Notes under the pieces: model-generated
Database searches by the model: none
Told to the model about the DNA's origin: nothing
The model's input: the letters and a program-made list of their open reading frames with translations, nothing else
Source of the DNA: a virus
Reading direction: 5' to 3' (one strand)
IMG/VR virus record: IMGVR_UViG_3300047320_000285
Coordinates: 62,001 to 126,000 of that record
DNA length: 64,000 nt
Position numbers and translations under genes: made by a program
In this document: positions 40,031 through 47,467 of the stretch, piece after piece
Position numbering within the stretch: the first letter of the stretch is position 1
Layout: every line of letters starts with the position of its first letter

Positions 40031-40786
40031 ATGACTACCGCTACTGTGGAGAAGCAAGTCCCTGTGGATCTGGATTCTAACGTTCCTTTGACTCACGTGG
40101 CCTTGGAAGTCTTTCTGCATGAGAAGCTGGACATGCCGTCAGCGGCCATCTACGAAACCCGTGCCTATATTTCGAATCTGTTACTCGGTCGTAACCAGAA
40201 ACCGACCATGACAGATTCGATGATGGCCGAGCGCATGTACCAGAACCACGAATTCGATCGCTTCTGGTACTACCCAGAATGGACCACGCACGACGATCGA
40301 AGCTACACGCTGCACGTGCGGGTGGTGGAGCGTGAAGGTCATGTGCCGAAAGCGGCCGCTTTTGGGGACCTGATCTTTACCGTGGAATGGGAAGGAGGGA
40401 TGCGCGGTAACTGTGTGCTGGTCAGTGGCTGGACCCGTGACATCGTTTCGAACTTCGATGGCTTTCGAGTATTCGACGATTGCCAAGGGTTTGAAAGCAA
40501 CCGGTGCTGGCCGTGGGTCGTACGTTTGCCGCGCGACATTCGGGCATGGGCAGGCAATGCCTCGGCCGATTACTACGAGAAGTTCTTGGCCTACGCGCAG
40601 GAACTGATGACGCGAAAGGTGGCCGAGGAAGTCATGGTCAAATTGGCACCCCATTCCACAGGTGGACCGGGTCGTCCCGAGAAAGTGCGATTGATTGTAC
40701 AAATGCATCGCGGCCCCGTGCAGTTGGCGGGTTTTACGACAGTCGCGGAATTCAACGAAGTCCTCACCAAGGAACAGCAACAATGA
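40031..40786 (+). CDS. hypothetical protein, 251 aa
   Basis: AAGGAGAG precedes the ATG. Alpha/beta protein, aromatic in the middle ([15 protein letters not shown]), with a segment [21 protein letters not shown]. No catalytic motif seen. It overlaps the cyclophilin gene by 4 bases (ATGA), so the two may be functionally linked. Confidence 0.7.
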   Translation: MTTATVEKQVPVDLDSNVPLTHVALEVFLHEKLDMPSAAIYETRAYISNLLLGRNQKPTMTDSMMAERMYQNHEFDRFWYYPEWTTHDDRSYTLHVRVVEREGHVPKAAAFGDLIFTVEWEGGMRGNCVLVSGWTRDIVSNFDGFRVFDDCQGFESNRCWPWVVRLPRDIRAWAGNASADYYEKFLAYAQELMTRKVAEEVMVKLAPHSTGGPGRPEKVRLIVQMHRGPVQLAGFTTVAEFNEVLTKEQQQ

Positions 40787-41286
40787 CACGCGTAGCACTG
40801 AAAACGAATCACGGCACGATCACCCTCGAACTCGACGCCGACAAAGCCCCGAAGTCGGTGGCGAACTTTCTCGAGTACGTCAAGAAGGGCCACTACGACG
40901 GCACGATCTTCCACCGGGTGATCGATGGCTTCATGATTCAAGGCGGTGGCTTCACGGAAAAGCTCGCGCAGCAAAAGCCCACCGAAGCCCCGATCGCGAA
41001 CGAAGCCAACAACGGCCTGAAAAACGACGCCGGCACGATCGCGATGGCGCGAACCAACGACCCGCACTCGGCCACCGCGCAGTTCTTTATCAACGTCAAC
41101 AACAACGACTTCCTCAACCACTCATCGCCGACCCCGCAAGGCTGGGGCTACGCGGTGTTCGGCCGTGTCGTCGAAGGTCTGGAGATCATCGAGGCCATCA
41201 AGAAGGTCAAGACCGGCTCGAAGGGCTTCCATCAGGACGTACCGATGGACGACGTGGTGATCGAATCAGCCGTCGTCGTCGAATAA
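40783..41286 (+). CDS. ppiB: cyclophilin-type peptidyl-prolyl isomerase
   Basis: A complete 167-residue cytoplasmic cyclophilin: [11 protein letters not shown], then [52 protein letters not shown] and a terminal FHQDVP..DVVI. The catalytic Arg (FHR), the QFFIN strand and the Trp-containing loop are present. No signal peptide. The protein closely resembles PpiB of Burkholderia/Ralstonia and its codons are GC-rich, consistent with capture from such a host. It catalyses cis-trans isomerisation of X-Pro bonds; in the phage it may help fold virion proteins. Overlaps the previous gene. Confidence 0.92.
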   Translation: MTRVALKTNHGTITLELDADKAPKSVANFLEYVKKGHYDGTIFHRVIDGFMIQGGGFTEKLAQQKPTEAPIANEANNGLKNDAGTIAMARTNDPHSATAQFFINVNNNDFLNHSSPTPQGWGYAVFGRVVEGLEIIEAIKKVKTGSKGFHQDVPMDDVVIESAVVVE

Positions 41287-41333
41287 GCTTTCATCTCGTA
41301 GTCCCCTACTGATCAATAAGGAGAACAGGCAAC

Positions 41334-42464
41334 ATGAGCGACGCAATTATCAAATACGAACGCACCGAGCAAGGTGTGCGCATTGTTCCCGTGTATCGGG
41401 AAGAAACGAAGGACTACTTCGTCGATCTGTCGAAGATCGCGCCATGGCTCGTTGAAGTCGATGGCGTCGAAGTACAGACCGCAGCCCTGAAGATCGGCAC
41501 GCTTTTCGATCTGCTTGGCATCAGCCAGACGCAGTCGTTGCTCGACACCGGCGTGCTCGACATGACCGATTCGCTCGACCCGAACATCGCGCTCGAATCG
41601 ATCTTCGTCGAAGCGAAGTATCCGGACGGCACGTCGAAAGTCCAGCGCTACGAACTCGTGCACGATACGGGTGATCAGCAGGTCGGCACGCAGTTCACGT
41701 TCTTGGCACAGAACCATCGCCAGCTGGAAGTGAGCTACCACACCAACACGCTGCTCTCGCCGTCGGCTAACTCAGCGATGGATCTGCATGTCGCCGGTAT
41801 CATCAACCTCCAGCTGGGTCACTGCGAACTGGTGGCCTCGGGCGTGCAAGCGGGTACGGAACCCGACGTCGAACACGAAGTGATCGGCTATACGCTCAAA
41901 GCTTTCCGCACGAACTACAACCGTCGGCCGGTTGAGATTCCGGCAGTCTGGCCGGAAGGCGAAGCAGTGTTGAAGCAGCCGGAAGCCGAGCAGGAAGCAG
42001 CACCGGAAACACCGGAAGTGATCAGCGCGTTCTCGGGTAAGGAATACATGCCGGGTTACTTCAACCAAGGCAAGCACATCACGTCCCACGAAGTCGAAGG
42101 TGCGGCCAGCAACCTGACGATCACGGTCGGCGATGAACCGGCCGTTCCCGGCAACGCCAACCACCGCTACGACATCACGGGTTTCGATACCGACTCGAAC
42201 GCATCGGAATACGAAGGTTCGTTTGCGCGTGCGTTGTCGATTCTGTTCCAGAACGGTCCGATCCCGTCGCATGGCAATAACGGTGTGACGCTCGAAGCGT
42301 TGCTCGCCGTGGCAGCACATCGTCTGGAAGGTTTCCAAGCGGGTCCGTTCGCTTCGCAGGACAACGAAGACGCCCTCAGTCACATCAAGATGGCGCTCGA
42401 AGCTTTGCAGCGCCGGACTCGCAATCGCATCGCCCGTGAGGTCGAGGGCACCTATCAAGCCTAA
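41334..42464 (+). CDS. two-domain protein with Tad1/Acb2-like hairpin domain
   Basis: The 376-residue protein ends in a domain of about 100 residues (277-376) with the hallmarks of the phage Acb2/Tad1 hairpin family: FQNGPIP..GNNGVTLEALLAV (about 305-324), HRLEGFQAGPFASQDNEDAL (about 328-347) and ALQRRTRNRIAREVEGT (about 357-373). Tad1 and Acb2 bind cyclic nucleotide or gcADPR signals and block Thoeris and CBASS immunity. Usual members are under about 150 residues. Here about 220 residues of strand-rich sequence precede it, joined by a Glu/Pro linker (EAEQEAAPETPEV, about 219-231). A fused sponge or a virion protein that borrowed the fold are both possible. AAGGAG precedes the ATG. Confidence 0.65.
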   Translation: MSDAIIKYERTEQGVRIVPVYREETKDYFVDLSKIAPWLVEVDGVEVQTAALKIGTLFDLLGISQTQSLLDTGVLDMTDSLDPNIALESIFVEAKYPDGTSKVQRYELVHDTGDQQVGTQFTFLAQNHRQLEVSYHTNTLLSPSANSAMDLHVAGIINLQLGHCELVASGVQAGTEPDVEHEVIGYTLKAFRTNYNRRPVEIPAVWPEGEAVLKQPEAEQEAAPETPEVISAFSGKEYMPGYFNQGKHITSHEVEGAASNLTITVGDEPAVPGNANHRYDITGFDTDSNASEYEGSFARALSILFQNGPIPSHGNNGVTLEALLAVAAHRLEGFQAGPFASQDNEDALSHIKMALEALQRRTRNRIAREVEGTYQA

Positions 42465-42473
42465 GGAGGCAGC

Positions 42474-42878
42474 ATGTCCGAGAGTGCATTGGAAAGAACC
42501 ATTCGCGAAGCGTTTGAAGATGGTACGTTAGCCGTCTTGCGTACCCCTGAAGAACTCGGCGAATTGCTGGTGAGTACCCCCGGTGCACCATCGGGTACCC
42601 GGACGTTTCTCGTTACCGCGGTGGATGATCTGAACGAGTTGTCACCGGTGGAGGTTTTGGCAGGACAGGTGTTTGAAGCTCGGCGTGCCATGGCTCGTCA
42701 AATAGCTGATGGGACGGTCCCCCAAGATCATCCGATGGCGCATCGGTATTCGGGTCCGGGTTACACCGATGGCGTACATGAGTCGCAGCAACGGATTCTG
42801 GGGCAGTCGGTGGAAGTCCGGGTGGCGCATGTGCTGAACGCTGCTAAATGGGCGGTCATCGAACAGGGGGATCACTGA
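42474..42878 (+). CDS. hypothetical protein, 134 aa
   Basis: AAGGAGG precedes the ATG, 9 bases after the Tad1-like gene. Helical, acidic N-terminus (LERTIREAFEDG), a polar middle with HPMAHRYSGPG, and a C-terminal helix. No family recognised. Stop overlaps the next ATG (TGATG). Confidence 0.65.
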   Translation: MSESALERTIREAFEDGTLAVLRTPEELGELLVSTPGAPSGTRTFLVTAVDDLNELSPVEVLAGQVFEARRAMARQIADGTVPQDHPMAHRYSGPGYTDGVHESQQRILGQSVEVRVAHVLNAAKWAVIEQGDH

Positions 42879-43165
42879 TGGCGTTGTGGGGTTTGGAATT
42901 CATGACACCGTCCGCATGGGGCAAGCGCTTTCCGGGTCGGCTTCCCAAGGCGTCGTCACTGGAAGCGATCACAGCACCAGATCGCCGCGCTCCGCCATCC
43001 ACACCCGAAGTCGCACCCGCGTTGCCTGCTTTGAAGGAATTGAATCAGGCCATCGAGCGTGCGGCCAAGGCGTGGAATCGCACGCAGTTGATTGACGCGA
43101 TGCGTTCGGTGAAGTACTGGACCCAGCAGGTAGAGCAGGCCGCCAAGATCGTAGACCTGACCTAA
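42878..43165 (+). CDS. hypothetical protein, 95 aa
   Basis: Translationally coupled to the previous gene through TGATG. Pro/Ala-rich first half and a C-terminal helix (LNQAIERAAKAWNRTQLIDAM by composition), followed by KIVDLT. No family recognised. Confidence 0.65.
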   Translation: MALWGLEFMTPSAWGKRFPGRLPKASSLEAITAPDRRAPPSTPEVAPALPALKELNQAIERAAKAWNRTQLIDAMRSVKYWTQQVEQAAKIVDLT

Positions 43166-43175
43166 GGAGACCACC

Positions 43176-43469
43176 ATGCATGTGCTCAACACTTTCCCTA
43201 TTAACAACTGGGCCACCCCGACGTTATCGGAGCCGTCTATCCGGGTGCCGCAAGGCTCGGATCTGATTACGGCGTTTGATGACTTTGTGGGCGACATCCG
43301 GGTGGCGTATTGCGGCGACCCCACGCAGCCCGAGGTGATTGTGTACTTCCGGGTCTATACGGACGGGGCCATGATCGATCCGCGCGAGCTGAAAGAGTGG
43401 CGGCATCTGGCCAGCTTCTTTCATCGCGAGCAGAACAAGACCATGCATGTGTTCTACCGGCCGTTCTGA
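43176..43469 (+). CDS. hypothetical protein, 97 aa
   Basis: AAGGAG precedes the ATG. Strand-rich (DIRVAYCGD, VIVYFRVYTDG) with a helical turn and an aromatic C-terminus (HVFYRPF). Last protein gene before the large noncoding segment. No family recognised. Confidence 0.65.
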   Translation: MHVLNTFPINNWATPTLSEPSIRVPQGSDLITAFDDFVGDIRVAYCGDPTQPEVIVYFRVYTDGAMIDPRELKEWRHLASFFHREQNKTMHVFYRPF

Positions 43470-43482
43470 AGCTTTATCTATA

Positions 43483-43982
43483 TAGAGGCGGCTGCCGCAG
43501 TCAGGTGTCCTTTAACAGTGCTTCGAGGCCTGCCGAAATCATCCGGCTGCGAAGGCTGCTTCTAACTGACATGAGCTGTTCAACGGCTCAGTGGCTCGAG
43601 GACTCACGATTTACTCGGGCTGATCCATTGTTCCGACTGGATCCCGTTACGGGGAGAACGACGGTAAATCGTACGGTAGGTGCGTAACACACCTGCAAGT
43701 TGTCCGTGTTAGTCCGAACGCGTTGCCTTAACGGCCTAGCGTGCTTGCCCCGCCGCGTATGCGGCACCTGTTGGGGCGCGTGTGATTGCCTGCGGTTCGT
43801 CCGCCGGGCGTTGCACTGGGCGGCTACATGCTGCCCGCGAAGCATGTGTGGCTGGCGAGCATGTCGGGCTGAATGTGCAGCCTCTAGGGTTCTTCCGTTA
43901 AACCGGAATATACGAGTGAGAGCCCCTGAGGAAGTGCATTCGAATCGTTCGAGACCATCCTCTAACCCCGTAGGGGCTTTTT
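43483..43982 (+). ncRNA. large structured noncoding RNA candidate 1
   Basis: About 500 bases with no plausible protein gene, GC-rich and full of perfect or near-perfect stems: GAGCTGT/ACGGCTC (near 43573), GATCCA/TGGATC (43622), AGGTG/CACCT (43678), GCCGC-GTAT-GCGGC nested inside GCCCC/GGGGC (43746-43777), ACATGCT/AGCATGT (43826-43847), TTCCG/CGGAA (43892). It closes with GAGGA/TCCTC and an intrinsic terminator. A TATATAG sequence sits at its left end. Size and stem density resemble the large ornate RNAs (GOLLD, ROOL types) known from phage, but I see no sequence match to any class. Strand assigned from the terminator. Confidence 0.6.
43966..43976 (+). terminator. intrinsic terminator of RNA candidate 1
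   Basis: CCCC-GTA-GGGG followed by CTTTTTG, a proper T-tract. Confidence 0.8.
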
Positions 43983-44012
43983 GATTCGTTCTATCGACGC
44001 TTCGTCATACGG

Positions 44013-44032
44013 GCCGAGCCTTCGGGCTCGGC
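44013..44032 (+). terminator. TTCG hairpin terminator followed by TTTATG
   Basis: GCCGAGCC-TTCG-GGCTCGGC, only 36 bases after the previous one; TATG at 44035-44038. Confidence 0.8.
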
Positions 44033-44063
44033 TTTATGATGTCAATTTCTTTGTGAGACGACC

Positions 44064-44261
44064 ATGCCTGTCTTTGACATTACCAAAGGCCAGTTCCTGA
44101 CCCTGCAACAAGTCGCGGATAAACTGAAGCTGCGGCTGCCGCAATTGGGTAACATGATTGCCCAGCGGGCGTTCCCGAGTTCCGACAAGACGGTTAATGG
44201 TGTGCAGTACTGGAACCAACGTACTGTGCAAACGTGGCTGGGGAGCCAGCCAACTAAATAG
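44064..44261 (+). CDS. AlpA/excisionase-like helix-turn-helix protein, 65 aa
   Basis: Residues 10-50 (FLTLQQVADKLKLRLPQLGNM...FPSSDKTVNGVQYW) follow the AlpA/HTH_17 pattern: L.vA..L..s...i......FP.......WwN..V. The C-terminus VQTWLGSQ fits the family. These are small DNA-binding activators or excisionases. A second copy follows 32 bases later, so the two may act as a pair. Confidence 0.7.
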   Translation: MPVFDITKGQFLTLQQVADKLKLRLPQLGNMIAQRAFPSSDKTVNGVQYWNQRTVQTWLGSQPTK

Positions 44262-44293
44262 ACCATTCGTATTCCCGTTTGAGGGGGTTCACC

Positions 44294-44515
44294 ATGTCGA
44301 CCATTCCGCTCAGCAGCACCCGGATGATCACGGCGCATCGCGTCATGGATAAGCTCAAAATCAGTCGTGCGATGTTACGCAAACTGATTGCCACCGGCCA
44401 GTTCCCTAAGTCCTCGAGTGAGGTGGGGCAGGCACGCTGGGAAGAGCAGACAGTCGACCAATGGTTGCGCTCCAACAAACAGAATCCCGTCACCCGTAGA
44501 AGAGGCGAACAATGA
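44294..44515 (+). CDS. second AlpA-like helix-turn-helix protein, 73 aa
   Basis: MITAHRVMDKLKISRAMLRKLIATGQFPKSSSEVGQ..W has the same layout as its upstream neighbour (..VMDKL.IS..ML..LI..G.FP), with a terminal QWLRSNK and Arg-rich tail. Start at 44294; GAGGGGG lies upstream. Four-base overlap with the next gene. Confidence 0.7.
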   Translation: MSTIPLSSTRMITAHRVMDKLKISRAMLRKLIATGQFPKSSSEVGQARWEEQTVDQWLRSNKQNPVTRRRGEQ

Positions 44516-44814
44516 AAGGCACACGCGTATGGCCGGGTGATGACGGACGGCTGAACAGAACCGAGATCAACGCGCCGGGGGCGTATGGCAAACCGCATCC
44601 CCGCATGCTGGAGCGCTTACCGGCGCACTTACGTCAGGCTGACTCCCGCATGCTGTTCTGGGAAGTCACCGCCCCGGACGGCAGCAGCATTATCCTCAAC
44701 CCCGCGATTCACGAAGTCACGGAGTACGAGAATGGGACCATCACCGTATACCCATCGATTGTCACGCCGTCTTGGCACGGCTGGCTTGAATGCGGTACGT
44801 GGCGTTCAGTTTAG
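44512..44814 (+). CDS. hypothetical protein with C-terminal PSI..PSWHGWL motif, 100 aa
   Basis: ATGA overlap with the AlpA-like gene. Polar N-terminal half and a strand-rich C-terminal half ending ITVYPSIVTPSWHGWLECGTW. That ending is common in short phage proteins of unknown role, possibly related to the DUF6527 group. Not assigned. Confidence 0.6.
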   Translation: MKGTRVWPGDDGRLNRTEINAPGAYGKPHPRMLERLPAHLRQADSRMLFWEVTAPDGSSIILNPAIHEVTEYENGTITVYPSIVTPSWHGWLECGTWRSV

Positions 44815-44822
44815 GAGCAGCA

Positions 44823-45221
44823 ATGAATAATAAACCTGAGTTCATGAACTGGGCGCTGGAGTCGCTGGCGCACAAACCCCTCGCGATTGTGATCATGGGC
44901 AACCCGCGTTACATCGACGACCCCAAGCTTCGTGTGAAAGCCACCGCCCTGTATTGCAAGATCAAGATGTTCCTGCAAAATCGCTACGAGGTGCGTTTCG
45001 ATGCGGGCAAACCCTTCACGCTACCGGATACCCATGCCCAGCTGTGGGTCGCGCATTCGCGGGGGATCGATCGTCTGCAGTACGCCCCCAAGGGTATCAA
45101 GACGATTGCCTTGCAGACGCAGGACCACGATCAGCAGTACGAGACGGATGATCAGCGCGGGCGTGACCCGCTGCACTACGAATTGTCCGAGCAGGATGTC
45201 AAGGCCCTTATGTCTGCTTAA
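44823..45221 (+). CDS. hypothetical protein, 132 aa
   Basis: Start at 44823 follows AGGAGCAGCA. Alpha/beta: ALESLAHKPLAIVIMGNP resembles a strand-loop-helix of a nucleotide-binding fold, but no phosphate-loop signature is present. C-terminal EQDVKALMSA. No family recognised. Confidence 0.65.
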   Translation: MNNKPEFMNWALESLAHKPLAIVIMGNPRYIDDPKLRVKATALYCKIKMFLQNRYEVRFDAGKPFTLPDTHAQLWVAHSRGIDRLQYAPKGIKTIALQTQDHDQQYETDDQRGRDPLHYELSEQDVKALMSA

Positions 45222-45234
45222 AGGAGTCAGGCGG

Positions 45235-45474
45235 ATGGATCTGGTAGTCAACAAGCGTTATTACGCTCAAGTCGAAGAGTTGCCCGAGTGGAAACTTACA
45301 CACTTGCACAATGAAGCAGTGCACGAAATCCGCCGGCTCGAAGCGCGGATGCTGCATCACGACAAGCTGCGGCTGAAATACCAGTCGCTCCCTATGTTGC
45401 GACGCCTGATTCTGGTGCGAGACACGTTAAAGGAACTCCTCGATGACCTCCTCTACTGGCAAGAAGCTGCCTAG
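45235..45474 (+). CDS. helical hypothetical protein, 79 aa
   Basis: Start at 45235 after AAGGAG. Almost entirely helical and Arg/Leu-rich (HEIRRLEARMLHHDKLRLKY), likely a coiled coil. It overlaps the next gene by 32 bases in another frame. No family recognised. Confidence 0.65.
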   Translation: MDLVVNKRYYAQVEELPEWKLTHLHNEAVHEIRRLEARMLHHDKLRLKYQSLPMLRRLILVRDTLKELLDDLLYWQEAA

Positions 45475-45703
45475 CATTGACGTGCGGATTAACGGTAAGA
45501 ACTACCGCAACATCCGCACCTTCTCGCAGGCCCGCCTTGAACACATCCTGCAGTTGGCCAAGACGCAGGTGGACGACTACCGACGGTGCTACACGGACTT
45601 TGACGAACAAGCTGCCAAGAAAGCCTCTATTTTGGTCCATCTGAATGGACTGGAACAACGCGTGAAACTGATCGAAGAGGTGTTAAATGGGTTGGGAGGA
45701 TAA
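45443..45703 (+). CDS. helical hypothetical protein, 86 aa
   Basis: Starts inside the previous gene with AAGGA upstream. A short strand pair (SIDVRINGKNYRNI) precedes two helices (FSQARLEHILQLAKTQVDD; GLEQRVKLIEEVLNGL). Overlaps the HNH-type gene by 17 bases. No family recognised. Confidence 0.65.
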   Translation: MTSSTGKKLPSIDVRINGKNYRNIRTFSQARLEHILQLAKTQVDDYRRCYTDFDEQAAKKASILVHLNGLEQRVKLIEEVLNGLGG

Positions 45704-46331
45704 GTACCGTAGACATACCTACGCGGCAGAACAACGCGGTATGGATACCAGCCTGACCTTCGATCAGTACATGACAAAGGTCAGGGAGGCTGGTATCGAA
45801 AACCCTGACCAGATCGGTAAGAGAGCGGGTCAGTTTCAGCTAGGGAGAGTCGGTGACGTCGGTCGTTATGAAGACGCTAACTGTCGCTTCATCACGGCTC
45901 GTCAGAATCGGCAAGAGTGTTTCCAGAACGGCCGTCATCTTGAAGGAATGAAGCGTCTATCGGAGCTTCGAACCGGTCAGACCAAAGATGTCTCGGAGTG
46001 GGCTAGAAAAATCTCGCAGACTCTTACTGGTAGGACGAAGGAAACCGATCCGGGTTTGGCAGCAATGGCTGAGAAATTGAGAGGCCGTACGGCAAGCACA
46101 GACCCTAGCTTGGCTTCGGCCGCTGATAAAAAATCACGCGATTTCGTCTTGGTCTCCCCTGATGGACAGATTCATGAAGGAAGAAACATAAGCGAATTTT
46201 GTCGAAGTCAAGGACTTTCTCAGGGAAAGATGTCGGATGTCTGTCGCGGAGACAGGCGTCAGCATAAAGGCTGGACCGGCCATTATCTCCCAGACGAGCC
46301 CGACTTCGTCTGTTATTTTCATGACGACTAA
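45687..46331 (+). CDS. HNH-type homing-endonuclease-like protein (paralogue)
   Basis: Clear paralogue of the protein at 11556: shared DKYRRHTY..E.RG, LTFDQYMTKVREAGI, QLGRVGDVGRYEDANCRFITARQNRQE, two GRTKET/GRTASTD repeats and a C-terminal NUMOD-like VSPDGQIHEGRNISEFC...MSDVCRGDRRQHKGW. Ends EPDFVCYFHDD, like the zinc-ribbon protein at 10814. The extra spacer repeat (TKETDPGLAAMAEKLRGR) shows copy-number change of a short unit. Probably a mobile nuclease; activity untested. Confidence 0.72.
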   Translation: MGWEDKYRRHTYAAEQRGMDTSLTFDQYMTKVREAGIENPDQIGKRAGQFQLGRVGDVGRYEDANCRFITARQNRQECFQNGRHLEGMKRLSELRTGQTKDVSEWARKISQTLTGRTKETDPGLAAMAEKLRGRTASTDPSLASAADKKSRDFVLVSPDGQIHEGRNISEFCRSQGLSQGKMSDVCRGDRRQHKGWTGHYLPDEPDFVCYFHDD

Positions 46332-46343
46332 CGGGAGTTTGCC

Positions 46344-46652
46344 ATGGGGTGGCGAAGAGGCCGCAAGATTTACGAGAGCCGTCCTGGGATGTTTATGTTT
46401 GACTGTCCCGGCTGTAAGTACGGGCATGCGTTCTACACCAAGGATGGTCCGGTAGTGAATGGCAAAGAACAGAACTGGACCTATAACGACGATGGGGATA
46501 AACCCACGATTTCGCCGAGTCTGGATGTGTGTCGCGATGACCCAGCCCATCACTGCCATTCGTTTATCCGTGATGGTATGATCCAGTTTTTAGGTGACTG
46601 CTTCCATTCTCTGAAGAATACGACGGTCGAGATCCCGGATTGGGATGACTGA
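46344..46652 (+). CDS. DUF6527 family protein
   Basis: The family pattern is clear: FDCPGC..GHAFY (residues 19-31), a WTYNDDGDKPTISPSL stretch (about 49-64), then a cysteine segment CHSFIRDGMIQFLGDCFHSLKNTTVEIPDW. The Cys/His residues probably bind a metal. Short proteins of this type are common in phages; role unknown. Confidence 0.75.
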   Translation: MGWRRGRKIYESRPGMFMFDCPGCKYGHAFYTKDGPVVNGKEQNWTYNDDGDKPTISPSLDVCRDDPAHHCHSFIRDGMIQFLGDCFHSLKNTTVEIPDWDD

Positions 46653-46682
46653 CTGAACCACAACCTCTCTTCCTTTTCCGCT

Positions 46683-47438
46683 ATGACCTCTCTTTCGAAA
46701 CCGACCAATGTGTCGATTCCTCTGGACGGCAGTTGGCTCAACGTGGGCGAAGGCCCGTTGCGGCTGACGCTGGTGTCTTTCAACAACTCGATCCTCGTGG
46801 CGGCTAACGCCGTCGCCCCCGACAACACCTTCACGGGTGATGTCTTCGTGGCTAACCCGGGCAGTAACCATATCGACTTTGACGACGTCACGGTCTGGGT
46901 GAAGGCCAAGGGTACGCCCGATCAAACCAAGCCCATCAGCGTGCTCCTGCAGCCTCTGGTGGATGCACCGGTCAGCACCTCGCCCGAGACCCGTCAACCG
47001 ACGGCGACGCCGGCCGCGGTCGCCAAGACGTACTCGGCGGGTCAGTCGATCGGTGGCGCGTTTGCGATTCCGGGCGCGATTGGTAACGCGGCGGGCTTGC
47101 TGCGCTCGATCCTGATCAAATCGATGACCGTCCTCACGGGCGAACTCGATCTGTATCTGTTCTCGCAAAAGCCGAGCACGGGCTTTGCGGACGCCGCCGC
47201 ACTGGGTACGTTGGTGCCGGGCGATCTGGCGTTGCTGCTCGGGCTGTTCAAGCTGAGCGCAGTCGATTCGTCCTTGGGCGTGTCAGTGTATCAGCTCAAC
47301 GACATCAACCAGATGGTGGTGGCCGTGGGTGGCACGGTGTACGGGGTACTGGTGCCCAAGGGTGCCGTCGCGCTCGAGAACCCGACCGACATCACCGTGT
47401 CGCTGGGCATCCAGCAAGGCAGTGGTGGATACATGTAA
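46683..47438 (+). CDS. virion-protein-like hypothetical, 251 aa
   Basis: Beta-rich, low-charge sequence (PLRLTLVSFNNSILVAANAV; DVFVANPGSNHIDFDDVTVWV) typical of phage structural or decoration proteins, with a Thr/Pro linker (residues 100-118). No ribosome site is visible before the ATG, unusual for this genome. No family assigned. It precedes the second large noncoding segment. Confidence 0.6.
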   Translation: MTSLSKPTNVSIPLDGSWLNVGEGPLRLTLVSFNNSILVAANAVAPDNTFTGDVFVANPGSNHIDFDDVTVWVKAKGTPDQTKPISVLLQPLVDAPVSTSPETRQPTATPAAVAKTYSAGQSIGGAFAIPGAIGNAAGLLRSILIKSMTVLTGELDLYLFSQKPSTGFADAAALGTLVPGDLALLLGLFKLSAVDSSLGVSVYQLNDINQMVVAVGGTVYGVLVPKGAVALENPTDITVSLGIQQGSGGYM

Positions 47439-47444
47439 AAATTT

Positions 47445-47464
47445 ACGTCATCTCCGGATGATGT
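47445..47464 (+). terminator. perfect hairpin after 46683-47438 gene
   Basis: ACGTCATC-TCCG-GATGATGT, 6 bases after the stop. It may end the upstream transcript or be the first stem of the noncoding RNA. Confidence 0.55.
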
Positions 47465-47467
47465 AGA

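Noticed and set aside
43586-43984. Cys/Arg-rich frames inside RNA candidate 1
   Set aside because: Short frames on both strands have biased composition and no ribosome sites, and cut across perfect stems.
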